Shown piece after piece: positions 61,377 through 64,000 of a stretch of DNA of 64,000 nucleotides. The stretch's first letter is position 1. Every line of letters begins with the position of its first letter. The DNA lies in NCBI RefSeq assembly GCF_018691265.1, contig NW_024881330.1, positions 20,604,886-20,668,885 of the forward strand, in the 5' to 3' direction. Position numbers and translations under genes: made by a program. The notes under the pieces are model-generated. The model ran no database searches and had not been told where the DNA came from. It saw only the letters and a list, made by a program, of their open reading frames with translations. This DNA is from Tyto alba (lineage: Eukaryota > Chordata > Aves > Strigiformes > Tytonidae).

Positions 61377-62819
61377 TTAGTTGAACTTTTTGCCTTTTAA
61401 AAATTATTATTATTACAGTAAAGCAACTTTCTTCTAAGAAGAACATTGCTTTGTAGAAGTGGACAGAGACATGTGTCTGTTCAGAGGTATCTGTTTGACA
61501 GAACACCGTGTAGTTTCAAAGCTTGCAAATTTATTTCCCACTAAACTTTGACTGACCTGTAGTCAGATTCCAGGGGCTTCTGAAGTTAGTAACTGCCATG
61601 CAGTTTACACCACACATGCTTAAACAGCCCCAGAGCAGAGAGTTTATAAGTTCCAGCCCATCACATCAGATTTTTCAAGTCCGACTAAACCTTGAGTTTG
61701 GGCATTCCAGGTGAAAGGTATCTGGAAAGAACTCTTGCACTTCCAGGATATTAATGCAAGGATTCTCAGCCACCACTTGCCAAAGCCAGAATTGTTTTGT
61801 TCTCCAGTGGGAATGAAATTTTGGGTTGCAAAATTTCTGATTTTTCCCATAGAAGTAGAACTGCAGCTTTGGGGTTCACTCTCATTATTGGTTTATGTAA
61901 CTGTACTACTTACAAAACATTTCAAAGCAATTAATTACTGATTATGAAATAGACAGAAGAGCTAAGAAAATACTTTCTTACGTGTGATTACATAATAAGT
62001 GAAAAAAAAAGCCAAGATCAAATTAAAAAAAAAACAGAACTGAAATTTTTTAGTTTCAGCAGCCAATCACTACAGGAAAACAAAATACTCAATGCTTCTA
62101 AAGAGTTCTAAGCTATGCTCTCCATCAGTAAGTTATTTATGATATACACAGCAGGTTACAATTTTATAATTGTCAAAGAACTAAGGAACACCTGTAGAGA
62201 CTGCAAGTATCAGTTTAAGTCTGCAGCAGTAAACCTCCAAAAATCTGAACCAAAGTACTGTTTTCGAAACAGACAGTTCCATTACCAGCTCCACATGTAT
62301 GACCTTCACTGTGTCAAACTGCCTCAGTTACCTGCTTGCATAACTGGAAAAATACTTACCTATTCCATAGAAGGTGTGAAGCTTCATACTTGCCAAGTAC
62401 TGTGAGATTCTTGAAAAGATTCCTATATAAAATTAAACACCCATGCAACAAGGTTTTGGATTCTTCACCTGATTTGCATTCTTTTTAGGAAAGCTTCTAT
62501 CTAACACAACACACGAGTCTAGAGTGGAAGTTAAAACACATCACTCAAAGGTAAGCAGTACTGAGAACAAATTTTAAAATTCTGACAGAAAATTCCTGTT
62601 CGAACAAGTTGGAAGTAATAATTCCATCATAAAATTACTAATTCAATCATAGTATTGCACAATTAAATACATCCAAAACAAAGGAATTTTCTGCTGGCTC
62701 CTTGTAGTGCTGTAGACAAGACAAACCCACTGAGTGTGGGACTTGCCCTGATCAAAACACACTACAAAGAAAGATGTTTTAGTATCTGGAGATGGGGTTT
62801 AAACTACTGAAGAGGGCAC

Positions 62820-62900
62820 CTGGAGACGTCTGCAGAGTGTGCGCAGTTCTTCGCTATTTAGAGCATCGATCCTGCGGTGATACTCAGCCACTGACACTAC
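62820..62900 (-). CDS. OXR1: OXR1 coding exon (VVSVAEYHRRID segment)
   Basis: An 81-bp exon, phase 0, encoding VVSVAEYHRRIDALNSEELR and TLCRRLQ, a segment diagnostic of OXR1 and present in both long and short isoforms. The acceptor CCATATTCAG ends at 62901. It is the most 5' OXR1 exon in the window. The next upstream coding exons (LysM- and GRAM-bearing in the long form, or the alternative first exon of the short form) are not seen in the remaining 1.1 kb to the right edge and must lie beyond it. The six exons together encode 221 residues with no frame damage. Confidence 0.95.
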
Positions 62901-64000
62901 CTGAATATGGAAGACAGGAAGACAATAATTCCACTGACAGTTGAAGAAAAGTAAAAAGGCACGAAAGAAAAAAAAAAATGGAGGAGAGTAATGGAGGGGA
63001 AATGTGCAATGATAACAATCTAGAAGTGCTAAAAGGTGTTTGTTTCTACAAGGACAATGCATGTGTAGGTGATTTTAGACGTATGAGTAGACACAGCAAA
63101 ATTACAAATTAAACACTAATGGCACCAGCAGTCAGATATATCTCACTGCTCTAGGATGAATATAGAACTGATATAGGAACACATAAAGTTACCAGTATTA
63201 GGGTGCTAAATCAGAAATCATTATGAGTTGCAGGCCTTAATCCAAACTCTTCAGCCCAAAGTCCTCTCAAACACTTTTTACACCTAGATTAATGAATCCT
63301 GTGAACCTGGTTTGCTTTCCTGGATAAGAATAGATGCAAACCTCAGGCTTCTCAGTAGGTTCTGACTCTTCTATCTGGCAGTGAAGATAGTTAAAGACAA
63401 GGTAGCAGGACTAAAGTTTAATAACTCCCCAATACCACCTCACAGTATCTTTATTCTGGACTTTCTATTCACCTCCAAAGCTTCAGGAGCTGCTCATCTG
63501 TCAACACATTCACTCCAAATGGCACCTCCATTTTGGTGGGAGGTATACAGCCAGAAAGCCTTTAGTCAGAAAGCTCTAGAACATGCCGCTCTGGTGCAAC
63601 AAGCCGGCTAAAGGACTATAACAGTCATTTTGATGTAACTACAGCAAATAATGTGATTTTGAGAATAACTCAAAATCATCATTTGTATGAAAGCATCTTA
63701 AAACAGCTGGTGGAGAGGTTAAATGGATGTCCCATGTAGTAAGAGTGTATTAAAAACTTCCAGAGCCTACCACAGCGCAAAGGAAGATAACCACAAGTCC
63801 AGCAGCTCCCCATCTACCTGCCCCTACTACAAGGAGTTTGGCCAGATACTCGCCACTGTCCTGAGTACAGAGCCCACAGTCATGCATGACTGGCTCTTGA
63901 GCAGCGATGGTTCACTCTACACCATGCAACTGCAAGGCAAGGAGAAAGGAATACTTGTGACATCCAGTTTTATTACTGAATAATCAGTAACTACTAGCAC
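62901..64000 (-). other. OXR1: OXR1 intron, partial
   Basis: Intron sequence that continues past the window edge. I searched the minus strand for another OXR1 exon, including the short-isoform first exon, and found none. The 86-codon plus-strand ORF at 63723-63983 has no recognisable family and is treated as chance. Confidence 0.6.

Larger units (their letters stand above)
59341..62819 (-). other. OXR1: OXR1 intron, 3.5 kb
   Basis: Donor CTCCAG|GTGCCC at 62820/62819 and acceptor at 59341. It contains the (CTAT)n/(CT)n/(AT)n tract at 61043-61109, T-rich simple sequence with GTTTT repeats at 61317-61376, and no recognised transposon or extra exon. Confidence 0.85.

Noticed and set aside
63723..63983. 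86-codon plus-strand ORF near the right edge
   Set aside because: Does not match any OXR1 exon on either strand and has no recognisable motif.

Overview
The window is vertebrate nuclear DNA, almost certainly from a bird. It is AT-rich, its genes are split by long introns with GT-AG splice sites, and most of its repeats are CR1 LINEs. It also carries an avian-type ERVL solo LTR whose two ends are TGTCCTGGTTT and AAACCACGACA. There are no operons, bacterial genes or CRISPR arrays. The spread of that LTR type fits a neoavian bird, but the species cannot be named from sequence alone.

Two conserved genes are certain, and they converge. ABRA (STARS, actin-binding Rho-activating protein) is complete on the plus strand, with two coding exons at 29588-30339 and 35913-36390 that encode 409 residues. 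The 3' half of OXR1 (oxidation resistance 1) runs on the minus strand from the right edge to its stop codon at 47122. Six coding exons give 221 uninterrupted residues, including the whole TLDc domain. The N-terminal exons lie beyond position 64000. Convergent OXR1 and ABRA with ANGPT1 further out is the arrangement on human chromosome 8q23, so the left 29 kb is read as the start of the gene-poor interval towards ANGPT1.

Layout: 1-29.4 kb is intergenic, with a CR1 at 1.4-2.3 kb, an older CR1 scrap near 5.2 kb, a CpG-rich patch at 9.6-10.2 kb and a smaller one at 19.85-20.15 kb. 29.4-38.3 kb is ABRA (promoter, exon 1, 5.6-kb intron, exon 2, 3' UTR). 38.8-42.1 kb is the gap between the convergent genes, holding the solo LTR and a 1.8-kb CR1. 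About 45-47.1 kb is the probable OXR1 3' UTR. 47.1-62.9 kb holds the OXR1 exons, with a 2.6-kb CR1 and an unexplained 191-codon ORF in the largest intron.

The two genes have no known joint pathway. ABRA acts in striated-muscle actin/Rho/MRTF-SRF signalling, and OXR1 in protection from oxidative stress. No previously undescribed system is clearly present. The items most worth checking are the unexplained intronic ORF, a possible signal-peptide first exon in the 20-kb CpG patch, and a candidate noncoding promoter with a consensus minus-strand donor in the 9.6-10.2 kb CpG patch.
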